Source of the DNA: an uncultured Eubacteriales bacterium
GTDB taxonomy: Bacteria > Bacillota > Clostridia > Oscillospirales > Oscillospiraceae
Direction: 5' to 3'
Length of the DNA: 11,469 nucleotides
Assembly (NCBI GenBank): GCA_900553545.1
Contig: USDP01000035.1
Span: forward strand, 1-11,469
The number at the start of each line of letters is the position of its first letter. The stretch's first letter is position 1. Under the pieces are notes generated by a model. That model saw only the letters and a list, made by a program, of their open reading frames with translations, was not told the origin of the DNA and did not search any database. The translations under genes were made by a program, and so were the position numbers. Shown here in pieces: positions 1-6,384 of this stretch.

Positions 1-167
1 GCGAACGCCGTCACGGCCTGCTGCTCCTCCGGGGAGAGCATGGACAGGTCCGGGCCGGCCTCCGGCGCGGCCTCGGCCTTCTGCAACAGATCCGGTTCCT
101 TCGCGGCAGGCTGTGCCGCGTCGAGATCGGGGGTCAGCGTCAATGTTGGGATCTTATGTTCTTCCAT
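1..167 (-). CDS. TelA-like toxic anion resistance protein, N-terminal fragment (runs off left edge)
   Basis: Only the first 55 codons lie in the window, starting at the ATG whose complement is at 165-167. An AAGGAGAG ribosome binding site sits about 6 bases upstream. The visible protein begins MEEHKIPTLTLTP, has an acidic, alanine-rich linker, and then reads LSPEEQQAVTAFA. That segment resembles the start of the conserved helical TelA/KlaA region. The gene begins 12 bases after the end of the upstream xpaC-like gene, and xpaC-telA is a recurring pair in Firmicutes. TelA-family proteins are linked to tellurite and cell-envelope stress tolerance; their biochemical role is unsettled. The assignment rests mainly on this short motif and the neighbour. 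The main domain lies outside the window. Confidence 0.7.
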   Translation of the reverse strand, partial: MEEHKIPTLTLTPDLDAAQPAAKEPDLLQKAEAAPEAGPDLSMLSPEEQQAVTAF

Positions 168-179
168 ATCAGTCTCTCC

Positions 180-911
180 TTACTTAAAATCATTCGTACC
201 GGCCAGACCTTCGCTGGCCATCATCTTCTCCATCACGCGAATCTCTGCCGTGATGTCTACCACGTCGTTTTCAAACAGGCTGTCAAGCTGCTGCTGGAAC
301 GCGGCGATCACCTTTTCCAGCATGTTTTCGATCTTCGTCATGCCCTCGTCGATGTTGCCGACGCGCATGCCCTGATTTTGCAGGACGACATACTGCTCGA
401 GCAGCTTGATCGTCGTCGGCAGATAGTAGTTCAAAAACTGCCGGATCTGCCGGACATTCTCCGGATGCTGCTTGACATAGTCGAAAATTTTCTGCGTCAG
501 AATTTCCAGCTGCTTCAGCTGCGCCGAGAGCTTGAAATCCGGGATTGCGTCGTTCAGCTCCTGAATCCGGCGCACCGAGGCCTGTCCCTGCTGGAGCACT
601 GCATCCAGCTCCGGATTTCCGGTGGACTCCGCCGCCTGCGGCTCCGGCTTCTGCGGCTCCGGCTGCGGCTTCTGCGCGGGCTGCGTTTCGGCAGGCTTCT
701 GCTCCGGCTGCTTCTCCGCTTCTTCCATCCTGTCTGGGAAAATCAGCTTGAGCACGAAATAGGCCGCCAGCGACAGCGCCGCGCAGCCGATCACGCCGCC
801 GAAACTGGTCAGCTTTCCCTCGATCGCATAGGAGATCCACACCAGCCCGACCGCGTAGATCGGAATTGACGATTTCTTTTTCTTTCTCGGTTTCTGTTTT
901 TCGTTGTCCAT
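180..911 (-). CDS. xpaC: XpaC-like membrane protein (5-bromo-4-chloroindolyl phosphate hydrolysis family)
   Basis: Predicted 243-residue protein from the ATG at 911, preceded by GAGGAAGG about ten bases upstream. The frame stays open 30 codons further upstream, but that stretch covers the promoter and has no ribosome binding site. The N-terminus is very basic (PRKKKKSS, about residues 8-15). Two hydrophobic segments follow (about 16-31 and 36-58), forming a membrane hairpin. A Pro/Glu/Gln-rich linker with repeated PE/KP units spans about 62-95. The rest is a helical, probably coiled-coil domain with LKQLEILTQKIFDYVKQHPE and FLNYYLPTTIKLLEQY, typical of the XpaC family. The family was named for hydrolysis of a chromogenic phosphate in Bacillus, but no catalytic site is evident and a structural or envelope-stress role is more likely. 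It is the first gene of an operon with the telA-like gene. Confidence 0.85.
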   Translation of the reverse strand: MDNEKQKPRKKKKSSIPIYAVGLVWISYAIEGKLTSFGGVIGCAALSLAAYFVLKLIFPDRMEEAEKQPEQKPAETQPAQKPQPEPQKPEPQAAESTGNPELDAVLQQGQASVRRIQELNDAIPDFKLSAQLKQLEILTQKIFDYVKQHPENVRQIRQFLNYYLPTTIKLLEQYVVLQNQGMRVGNIDEGMTKIENMLEKVIAAFQQQLDSLFENDVVDITAEIRVMEKMMASEGLAGTNDFK

Positions 912-972
912 GCTTTGGTGTTCCTTCCTCGTATTCACACACATATGATTTCTCTCTATTTTTCCAAATATC

Positions 973-1001
973 ATAGTACCGCAAGCCCGGCGGAAAGTCA
1001 A
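973..1001 (-). promoter_or_regulatory. Predicted sigma-A promoter of xpaC-telA
   Basis: Read on the minus strand, a -35 box TTGACT (complement of 996-1001) is followed by a 17-base spacer and a -10 box TACTAT (complement of 973-978). Transcription would start near 966, leaving a leader of about 55 bases before the xpaC ATG. It lies back-to-back with the rpe promoter, the two -35 boxes being 34 bases apart. That spacing would allow shared regulation. Confidence 0.75.
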
Positions 1002-1035
1002 TCATTGCGCCGAGTTGTCTCCATGATTTGCGCCG

Positions 1036-1064
1036 TTGACAGTCGCCGCCGTAATCGGTATAAT
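1036..1064 (+). promoter_or_regulatory. Perfect-consensus sigma-A promoter of the rpe operon
   Basis: TTGACA at 1036-1041, exactly 17 bases of spacer, and TATAAT at 1059-1064: all twelve hexamer positions match consensus. Transcription should begin around 1070-1072, giving a leader of about 170 bases before the rpe start codon. Confidence 0.9.
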
Positions 1065-1087
1065 GGGGATTGAAATCGAATTCCGCC

Positions 1088-1109
1088 GGGGCTGCCGCGG
1101 GGCAGCCCC
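1088..1109 (+). promoter_or_regulatory. GC-rich hairpin in the rpe leader, possible attenuator
   Basis: A perfect nine-pair stem GGGGCTGCC (1088-1096) / GGCAGCCCC (1101-1109) with loop GCGG is followed by TATTTTAAG. It starts only about 17 bases after the predicted transcription start. The short, interrupted T run makes it a weak terminator at best. Further downstream in the leader are smaller inverted repeats, such as CCCGC/GCGGG near 1128-1141 and a GC palindrome near 1183-1192. The leader may therefore fold extensively before the rpe ribosome binding site. It matches no riboswitch class I recognise. Confidence 0.5.
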
Positions 1110-1239
1110 TATTTTAAGCGGCACATCCCGCCCGCGCGGGTCTTGAGAGCCTTGCCGGGACGCGCGCCGCATATTCATATCTATGCCGCGCGGCAGCGCG
1201 CGGTGCAAAATCTTACATTTTTCGTACAGGAGGTTTCCT

Positions 1240-1890
1240 ATGACCAAGGTTTCCCCGTCGATCCTCTCTGCCGATTTCGGCAATCTCGAGCGCGATATCC
1301 GCGCGATGGTGCCCGCAAAGGCCGATTATGTTCATGTAGACGTGATGGACGGCCTGTTTGTTCCCAATATTTCGCTGGGTCAGCCCGTTGTTGCCTCCAT
1401 CCGCAAGGTGACGGAGCTTCCGCTCGACGTCCACCTGATGATCGACCGGCCCATTCGCTATGTCGAGCAGTTCTGCAAGGCCGGCGCCGATATCCTGACC
1501 ATCCATGTCGAGGCCGACACCGCGGAAAACACCCGCAAAGCCCTCGAGATCATCCAGGGCTGCGGCGTCACGCCCGCCATCTCCATCAAGCCGAAGACCC
1601 CGGCTGAGTCCGTCCTCCCGTTCCTCGATCTCTGCGGCCTGATCCTCGTCATGACCGTCGAGCCGGGCTTCGGCGGGCAGTCGTTCATGGCCGACCTGAT
1701 GCCGAAGCTGCAAGCCGTCCGTTCTTACATTGACGAAAAGAACCCCACCTGCGAGCTGGAGGTCGACGGCGGCATCAACCCTGAGACAGCCAAGGTCTGC
1801 ATCGCGCACGGAGCCAACGTCCTCGTCGCGGGCTCCGCCTATTTCAAGTCCGCGGACAAGGCGGCGTTCGTCCGCAGCATCAAGGAGTGA
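1240..1890 (+). CDS. rpe: Ribulose-phosphate 3-epimerase
   Basis: The 216-residue cytosolic TIM-barrel enzyme interconverts ribulose 5-phosphate and xylulose 5-phosphate in the pentose phosphate pathway. The start is the ATG at 1240, with AGGAGG at 1228-1233; the frame is open further upstream but has no ribosome binding site there. Family motifs appear in order: SPSILSADF (5-13), HVDVMDG (32-38), HLMI (65-68), VEPGFGGQ, and VDGGI ending the active-site set. The expected metal and acid-base residues H32, D34, H65 and D176 are all present. Length is normal for the family. It is the first gene of a two-gene unit and ends 4 bases before the LtaS-like start codon. The AAGGAG that serves the next gene lies within its last codons, suggesting translational coupling. 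Confidence 0.97.
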   Translation: MTKVSPSILSADFGNLERDIRAMVPAKADYVHVDVMDGLFVPNISLGQPVVASIRKVTELPLDVHLMIDRPIRYVEQFCKAGADILTIHVEADTAENTRKALEIIQGCGVTPAISIKPKTPAESVLPFLDLCGLILVMTVEPGFGGQSFMADLMPKLQAVRSYIDEKNPTCELEVDGGINPETAKVCIAHGANVLVAGSAYFKSADKAAFVRSIKE

Positions 1891-1894
1891 TGTT

Positions 1895-3748
1895 ATGAGA
1901 TCCACGAAAACACGCCCGGAGCTTCAGGCTTGGGGCGTCATTTTGGTGCTGGCGGCGGCGTGCGTCCTGTGCTCGCTCTCCGTCATCGCCATCCAGCCCG
2001 GCCCTCTTTCCGAAACACTTTCCGTGTTCTGGGCAGACAAGGTACTGTTTTTGCTCAACGGCTTCCCGGTCTGCGCTGTGCTCCTGCTCTGCTGGTGCGC
2101 AACGGGTAACCCGTTCACAGCAGCAGGACTCGGCAGCCTGATCGTCAACCTGATGTCGTATGTCAATCTGGTCAAGACCGACTGCCGCAACGACCCCTTC
2201 GTCCCCGACGATTTCCAGCTTCTGCGCGAGGCGATGAACGCCGCGAGCGAATATACGCTTGACCTGCACTGGCCCATCCTCATCGCCATCGTGCTCGGCA
2301 GCGCCGCCTGCTTTGTCCTTGCGCATTTCATTCGCGCGCGAAAGCCCCGGTGGTATGTCCGCGCGGCGGGCGCGCTCGTGCTGCTTGGCGGCTTCTGCTG
2401 GTCCGTGCCGAACGTGTACCAGAAAACCGGCTTTTATAACAAGCGCGGCAATGAGATGAGCAAGACGAACGTTGCCGAGGTGTTCCGCCTCTGCGGCTTC
2501 CCCTATTGTTTTCTGCACAATTACAATCTTTATTCCGTGGAAAAGCCGGACGGCTACAGCAGCGCGGACATGAAGGCCCTCGCCGCGTCGGACGATGCGG
2601 TCTGCAAGACGCCCGCCGTCCGCCCGAATGTCATCTTCGTCATGTGCGAGGCGTATACCGACCTCTCCGACGAGGACGTCTTCCTCTACACCGAGGAGGA
2701 AAATCCGACGCACGGCTTCCATGTGTTGGCGGAGTCCGGCCGGGCCAGGTCCGGCCACATCGTTGTCAGCAATTTTGGCGCGGGCACGGCCAATACGGAG
2801 TTCGATGTTCTCACCGGCATCCAGACCAATATGGTCTCCCCCGGCAACACGTCCTCGTTCCGCGTCATCCGCAAGGCGGTCAACGCCCTGCCGCAGGTCT
2901 ACAAGCGTGCCGGTTACAAGACCTATTTCATGCACCCCGGCTACAGCTGGTTCTATAACCGCGACAATGTCTACCGCGACCTCGGTGTCGACGAGCGCAT
3001 CTTCAACGAGACATATACAGACGCTGACAAAAAGGGTACCATGATCTCCGACGCGGCCTTCCTCGCGCACCTGACCGCCGACCTCGACACGCGCCTGAGC
3101 ACGACGGAGCCGCTCTTCGCCTACACGGTCACGATCCAAAACCATCAGGCATACCCGTACACGAAATACGGCTTTGAGCCGGAAAAACCGCCGCTCTCCG
3201 TCTCGATCTCCGACACCTCAATGGAGACGCTCTCCGTCTATCTCGAGGGCGTCCGCGATTCGACGGCCATGCTCACCGCGCTCTGCGACTATCTCGATTC
3301 CCGCGACGAGCCGACGCTGCTCGTCTTCTACGGCGACCATCGCCCCACGCTCGGGCAGGATTACGCCGTTTACCGCGAGTTGGGGCTGACCACCGGCCTG
3401 ACCGGCTCCACGGACGAGATCATCGAAACCTATGAGACACCCTATCTGCTCTGGGCGAACGAAGCCTACGCGCCGTATTGCGACTTTGACGCGCTCGAGC
3501 TGCCGGACGTTGTCAGCAGCAATTATCTCGGCGCGGCGGTCTATGAGCTGACCGGCCTGACCGGACTCGACCCGTATTTCGATACGCTCGAAGATCTGCG
3601 CAGGACGCTCCCGGTCATCTCCCACGGCTGTTATCTGGCAGCGGACGGCAGCGAGATTGCATCCCTGACCGACGCACAGCAGTCCGCCCTCGATCTGCTC
3701 GCTGATTGGAAATATTACCGTCTCAAGGAAGAAGCCCTGATCCAATGA
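1895..3748 (+). CDS. LtaS-family membrane sulfatase/phosphoglycerol transferase
   Basis: The 617-residue protein starts at the ATG at 1895, with AAGGAG at 1882-1887 inside the end of rpe. Five hydrophobic segments (about 13-33, 47-68, 72-92, 126-147, 154-172) precede an extracellular sulfatase-fold domain, the topology of lipoteichoic acid synthase. Catalytic signatures are present: NVIFVMCEAY with metal ligand E252, GTANTEFDVLTG with nucleophile T298, and FYGDHRP with metal ligands D481 and H482. By family knowledge such enzymes transfer glycerol phosphate from phosphatidylglycerol outside the membrane to build lipoteichoic acid or related polymers. The exact acceptor and product cannot be read from sequence. 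A terminator follows directly. Its pairing with rpe has no obvious metabolic logic. Confidence 0.93.
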   Translation: MRSTKTRPELQAWGVILVLAAACVLCSLSVIAIQPGPLSETLSVFWADKVLFLLNGFPVCAVLLLCWCATGNPFTAAGLGSLIVNLMSYVNLVKTDCRNDPFVPDDFQLLREAMNAASEYTLDLHWPILIAIVLGSAACFVLAHFIRARKPRWYVRAAGALVLLGGFCWSVPNVYQKTGFYNKRGNEMSKTNVAEVFRLCGFPYCFLHNYNLYSVEKPDGYSSADMKALAASDDAVCKTPAVRPNVIFVMCEAYTDLSDEDVFLYTEEENPTHGFHVLAESGRARSGHIVVSNFGAGTANTEFDVLTGIQTNMVSPGNTSSFRVIRKAVNALPQVYKRAGYKTYFMHPGYSWFYNRDNVYRDLGVDERIFNETYTDADKKGTMISDAAFLAHLTADLDTRLSTTEPLFAYTVTIQNHQAYPYTKYGFEPEKPPLSVSISDTSMETLSVYLEGVRDSTAMLTALCDYLDSRDEPTLLVFYGDHRPTLGQDYAVYRELGLTTGLTGSTDEIIETYETPYLLWANEAYAPYCDFDALELPDVVSSNYLGAAVYELTGLTGLDPYFDTLEDLRRTLPVISHGCYLAADGSEIASLTDAQQSALDLLADWKYYRLKEEALIQ

Positions 3749-3751
3749 TGC

Positions 3752-3784
3752 AAAACGCCTCCCCTCACGCAGGGGAGGCGTTTT
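3752..3784. terminator. Bidirectional rho-independent terminator between convergent genes
   Basis: A perfect 13-pair inverted repeat AAAACGCCTCCCC (3752-3764) / GGGGAGGCGTTTT (3772-3784) with a 7-base loop. The stem is GC-rich and flanked by an A run on one side and a T run on the other, so it can terminate in both directions. It starts 4 bases after the LtaS-like stop codon and lies just past the end of the opposing radical SAM gene. Confidence 0.93.
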
Positions 3785-3802
3785 ACAGTCCTTTCAGCGC
3801 TT

Positions 3803-4651
3803 TCATCGAAAGCGCTGCGCATAGCCGCAGCGGCGGCAGAGCGGGTGGAGCCGTTTTTGCAGCGCGAAGCCTGCGGCAATGCTGCGGGCAGGTTCAGCGG
3901 CAAGAATTTCGTCGAGCGGCTGCGCCAGCAGGTTCCCGAGCGGGATGCGCCCCTCGCCGTCGAGGCAGCAGGGGACGACCGTCCCGTCGCAGAGCACGGC
4001 CAGCTGATCGCGCAGTGCGCGGCATGTCCCGGCTTCGCCGTGGTCGGGCGCATCGGGGCTGGGCCAGTCGAATTTTTCGCCGTAGTGGATAAACGTCCGG
4101 TCGCACAGCCGCCAGCCCCACGTATTTTGTGTCCAATTGCCTGGGTAGGCGGCGTGGAGGTGGTTGAGGATGGCGTCGTTCTGTTCGTTCTGGCCGCGCG
4201 TCTCCGCGCCATCGAGGTTCCAGAGCCGGTAATCGATCAGGATACCGGCTTCGCTGGCCGCGAGGCCAAAGTCCGTACATCCGGCGAGATAATGCCCCAT
4301 ATCCACGCCGGAATTGGCCTCGAACGAATGGAGGCTGACGCTGACCTTGTGCAGAGCCTGGGCCGCAAGCAGCTCGCGCTGCCGCTTCGGCAGGAGCGTC
4401 CCGTTTGTCGTCAGCACGACGCGGAAGCCCATCCTGCCCGCAATGTCCAGCAGCTCCGGCAGATCGGGGTGCAGCAGCGGTTCGCCCATGACGTGGAAAT
4501 AGAGGAAGCGCGTCTGCCCGCGCAGCGCCCCGGCAAGGTGCGTGAATTGTGCAACGGTCAAAAACGCCGCCCGCCGCGTTGTGCCGGGGCAGAACGAACA
4601 GGCGAGGTTACAGCAGTTGGTGATCTCCAGATAGACGCGCGAAAACGGCAT
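3803..4651 (-). CDS. Radical SAM protein with SPASM-type C-terminal domain
   Basis: The 282-residue protein starts at the ATG at 4651, with GGAGG about 8 bases upstream. The frame is open 30 codons further but has no ribosome binding site there. The radical SAM iron-sulfur motif is C14-x3-C18-x2-C21 (CNLACSFC). MGEP (55-58) matches the SAM-binding GGEP motif, and TTNGTLL (81-87) is typical of the fold. The C-terminal part has C210, C221, CC at 228-229 in DGTVVPCCLD, a GN at 239-240, and C272/C275. That is the layout of a SPASM auxiliary cluster domain. Relatives mature peptides or modify enzymes, but no precursor-peptide gene or partner enzyme is visible here, so the substrate is unknown. It has its own promoter and terminator and is monocistronic in this window. 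Confidence 0.9.
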   Translation of the reverse strand: MPFSRVYLEITNCCNLACSFCPGTTRRAAFLTVAQFTHLAGALRGQTRFLYFHVMGEPLLHPDLPELLDIAGRMGFRVVLTTNGTLLPKRQRELLAAQALHKVSVSLHSFEANSGVDMGHYLAGCTDFGLAASEAGILIDYRLWNLDGAETRGQNEQNDAILNHLHAAYPGNWTQNTWGWRLCDRTFIHYGEKFDWPSPDAPDHGEAGTCRALRDQLAVLCDGTVVPCCLDGEGRIPLGNLLAQPLDEILAAEPARSIAAGFALQKRLHPLCRRCGYAQRFR

Positions 4652-4680
4652 GATACGCCTCCAAATTCGGGAATATCTAT

Positions 4681-4709
4681 AGTATATCAGCCCAAAGCCG
4701 CGGCGGCAA
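4681..4709 (-). promoter_or_regulatory. Predicted promoter of the radical SAM gene
   Basis: On the minus strand, TTGCCG (complement of 4704-4709), a 17-base spacer and TATACT (complement of 4681-4686). The -35 matches consensus at four of six positions and the -10 at five of six. The predicted start near 4674 leaves a leader of about 23 bases carrying the GGAGG site. Confidence 0.65.
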
Positions 4710-4720
4710 GCACGAAAGAC

Positions 4721-4749
4721 GTGACAGCGCGCAAACGGCATGGTATAAT
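4721..4749 (+). promoter_or_regulatory. Predicted promoter of the SprT-like gene (extended -10, leaderless start)
   Basis: GTGACA (4721-4726), a 17-base spacer and a perfect TATAAT (4744-4749) preceded by TGG, which gives an extended -10. Only six bases separate the -10 box from the ATG at 4756. The expected transcription start therefore falls on or next to the A of the start codon. Confidence 0.75.
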
Positions 4750-4755
4750 GAAAAT

Positions 4756-5265
4756 ATGTGGACTTTAGAAGAAATTCGCGAAGAATATGACCGGCTCGAC
4801 CGGTATCTCGGCATCGACACGCGCCTCATCCGCCTCTCGTTTTCCAAAAAGATGCGGCGGCAGCACGGCGTCTGCTGCTTCCGGGGCGACCGCCCGACGG
4901 AGATCCGCCTGGCGGACTTCCTGCGCGCGGAGGACGGCGCCATGCTCGACACCGCACGGCACGAATATGCCCATGCCGCCGCCGCGCTCCTGACCGGGCG
5001 GCGCCACGGGCACGACGCAGTCTGGAAGGACATTTGTGTCCGGATCGGCTGTAAGCCGGAGCGCCTCGCCGGGACGACCGCCGCGCAGGAGGCGAAGAAC
5101 GCCGGGTGCGGCTATCTCGTGCGCTGCAAGACATGCGGCGCGGAGAGCCGTTATCTGCGCCGCGGCGCGGTCGTGCGGAGCATTGCGCAAGGGCGGCAGG
5201 ATTGCCGCTGCCGCCGCTGCGGGGGGACATTTACGTTGGAAAGGATGAGAGCAGATGTACTATGA
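4756..5265 (+). CDS. SprT-like zinc metallopeptidase-family protein with C-terminal zinc ribbon
   Basis: The 169-residue protein has a zincin active site HEYAH (69-73: H69, E70, H73) and a downstream HGHDAVW (84-90) that supplies the third ligand, as in SprT/Spartan-type proteins. The C-terminus carries CKTC (C124, C127) and CRRC (C152, C155), a four-cysteine zinc ribbon. The start MWTLEEIREEYDRLD matches the usual helix-first beginning of the family. No Shine-Dalgarno sequence precedes it, and no later in-frame start would keep the domain whole, so a leaderless transcript is likely. Bacterial SprT functions are poorly defined; proteolysis of DNA-bound or damaged proteins is suggested by the eukaryotic Spartan relatives. 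It overlaps the next gene by 11 bases, implying one operon. Confidence 0.85.
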   Translation: MWTLEEIREEYDRLDRYLGIDTRLIRLSFSKKMRRQHGVCCFRGDRPTEIRLADFLRAEDGAMLDTARHEYAHAAAALLTGRRHGHDAVWKDICVRIGCKPERLAGTTAAQEAKNAGCGYLVRCKTCGAESRYLRRGAVVRSIAQGRQDCRCRRCGGTFTLERMRADVL

Positions 5266-5701
5266 AAAGCGGGCGGAGGAGCTTTTTCGTGAGGGCTATA
5301 ACTGCGCACAGGCGGTGTTCCTTGCATTTGCTTGTGAAAAAATGGATCGGGACGAGGCGGCGAGGCTGGCCTCGGCGTTTGGCGGAGGACTCGCCGGGAC
5401 ACGCAACACCTGCGGCGCCGTCAGCGGCCTTGCGATGGCCTATGGCCTGCTGCGCGGTTATGCCGATCCAACGGACAAAGAGGCCAAACGTGCAGAATAT
5501 GAGGCGGTGCGCGAGATGACGGAAGAATTTGCGCAGCAGAACGGCTCGATCATCTGCCGCGAGCTGCTGGGCCTCGGACGGGACGTGAACTACGTCCCGC
5601 CGTCGGACCGCAGCACGGAATATTACAAAAAACGTCCCTGTCCAAAGCTCTGCGCCTGTGCCGCGGGCATCCTTGCACAGTATCTCGAGACGCACCCGTA
5701 G
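5255..5701 (+). CDS. C-GCAxxG-C-C family protein (redox/metal-associated, function unknown)
   Basis: The 148-residue protein has the spaced cysteines that define this family: GYNCAQAVF (C17), TCGAVSGLAMAYG (C53, the GCAxxG-like core), SIICRELLG (C101) and RPCPKLCACAAG (C129, C133, C135). Members are common in anaerobes and are presumed to bind a metal or iron-sulfur cofactor or to form redox disulfides. No reaction is established. The start is the ATG at 5255, with AAAGGA about ten bases upstream, lying inside the end of the SprT-like gene. That overlap suggests coupled translation. No membrane segment or signal peptide is seen, so it should be cytosolic. Confidence 0.88.
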   Translation: MYYEKRAEELFREGYNCAQAVFLAFACEKMDRDEAARLASAFGGGLAGTRNTCGAVSGLAMAYGLLRGYADPTDKEAKRAEYEAVREMTEEFAQQNGSIICRELLGLGRDVNYVPPSDRSTEYYKKRPCPKLCACAAGILAQYLETHP

Positions 5702-5757
5702 TGGGCAGAATGTGCATCCGAAACGCAATAGCCTTCAGCGAATTTGTACTGCCGCAA

Positions 5758-5836
5758 GGACCGATGAGGGCATCGGCTCCTACATGGTGCAGTGGAAAAA
5801 TGTAAGACGGGCGGGGGCAGTGCTCCGTCCCTACAT
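5758..5836. repeat. Two diverged short palindromic repeat units
   Basis: Within the 287-base gap 5702-5988 two related blocks stand out. The first is 5758-5784, containing the perfect stem CCGATG (5761-5766) / CATCGG (5771-5776) and ending in CTCCTACAT. The second is about 5805-5836, containing GACGGGCGGGGGCAG and CTCCGTCCCTACAT. Both end in C(T/C)CCTACAT-like tails with a GC-rich hairpin before them. Read on the minus strand they begin TGTAGG(A/G) followed by a GC palindrome. From memory this resembles short interspersed repeats common in clostridial genomes, but copy number elsewhere cannot be seen here. The rest of the gap, apart from the promoter at 5869-5898, shows nothing recognisable. 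Confidence 0.45.
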
Positions 5837-5868
5837 GCAAAATCGATTGCGCGGTGCAAAATCCCCAC

Positions 5869-5898
5869 TTGACAGCGGAAATTCGGTATGTTTATTTT
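5869..5898 (+). promoter_or_regulatory. Possible promoter of the response regulator-kinase genes
   Basis: A perfect TTGACA (5869-5874), an 18-base spacer and TATTTT (5893-5898), the latter matching consensus at four of six positions. It sits in an AT-rich stretch about 90 bases before the response-regulator start codon, on the right strand to drive it and the kinase. Confidence 0.5.
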
Positions 5899-5988
5899 GA
5901 TTTGTTTTGTTTCTTGCCCGAAGCTATTTTGATGCAACACCTACAAACCGCACTGGTCAAAGGAACGCACAAAGGGGGGAACCGGACG

Positions 5989-6346
5989 ATGGAAAAGCTG
6001 AGATCCGCGATTGCGGCAGATGAGGCCATTCATTCTCCGAAGCCTTTCGCGCTACGCGGGAAAGATGGGCCATGAGGTGGCCGGTGTCGCGCTGGATGGG
6101 GCCGAGACCGTGGAGCGCATCTATGAAGTGCAGCCGGACATGGTGCTGCTCGACCTCAACATGCCCGAAAAGGACGGCATCGCGGTCATCCGCGAGGCCT
6201 GTCTCGACCGGATGATCCCCGTCATCATCACAGGCCACTATTCCGAGCTGCTGATGAACCGCGCGGACATCCCGTGCGTCTACGTCTACCTGATGAAGCC
6301 GACGAGCGAGGCGCAGGTGCAGGCGGCGATGCGGCGCACGAAATGA
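5989..6346 (+). pseudogene. Receiver-only response regulator, frameshifted
   Basis: Translation should start at the ATG at 5989, eight bases after an AAAGGGGGGA site. The first 14 residues read MEKLRSAIAADEAI, the usual beta-1 strand of a receiver. The frame then runs to an early stop after 28 codons. The next frame continues seamlessly as ILRSLSRYAGKMGHEVAG and on to 6346. Removing one base near 6024-6028 (GCCATTCATT in place of GCCATCATT) restores a 118-residue receiver. That product has phospho-acceptor Asp in VLLDLNMP, the switch Thr in VIITGHYS and Lys in YLMKP. The usual acidic pair is AD rather than DD, a second sign of decay. No ANTAR or DNA-binding output domain follows. It would be the partner of the kinase 38 bases downstream. 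Confidence 0.8.
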
Positions 6347-6384
6347 TCGCCGCACGGGAAACGCTGCTGTAATCAGAGACGCAT

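Noticed and set aside
283..1005. Long alternative-frame ORFs over xpaC (both strands) and over rpe, LtaS and proS
   Set aside because: They have Arg/Ala/Pro-rich low-information translations with no family motifs; they are shadows of the real genes in GC-rich DNA.
5702..5868. CRISPR array
   Set aside because: Only two imperfect repeat-like blocks are present, with no regular spacers and no cas genes.
6011..6346. Response regulator starting in its second frame at TTG 6011 or ATG 6020
   Set aside because: Such a start would omit the first strand and the acidic residues of the receiver fold and has no ribosome binding site. The site before 5989 is strong and in the correct upstream frame, so a frameshift is the better reading.
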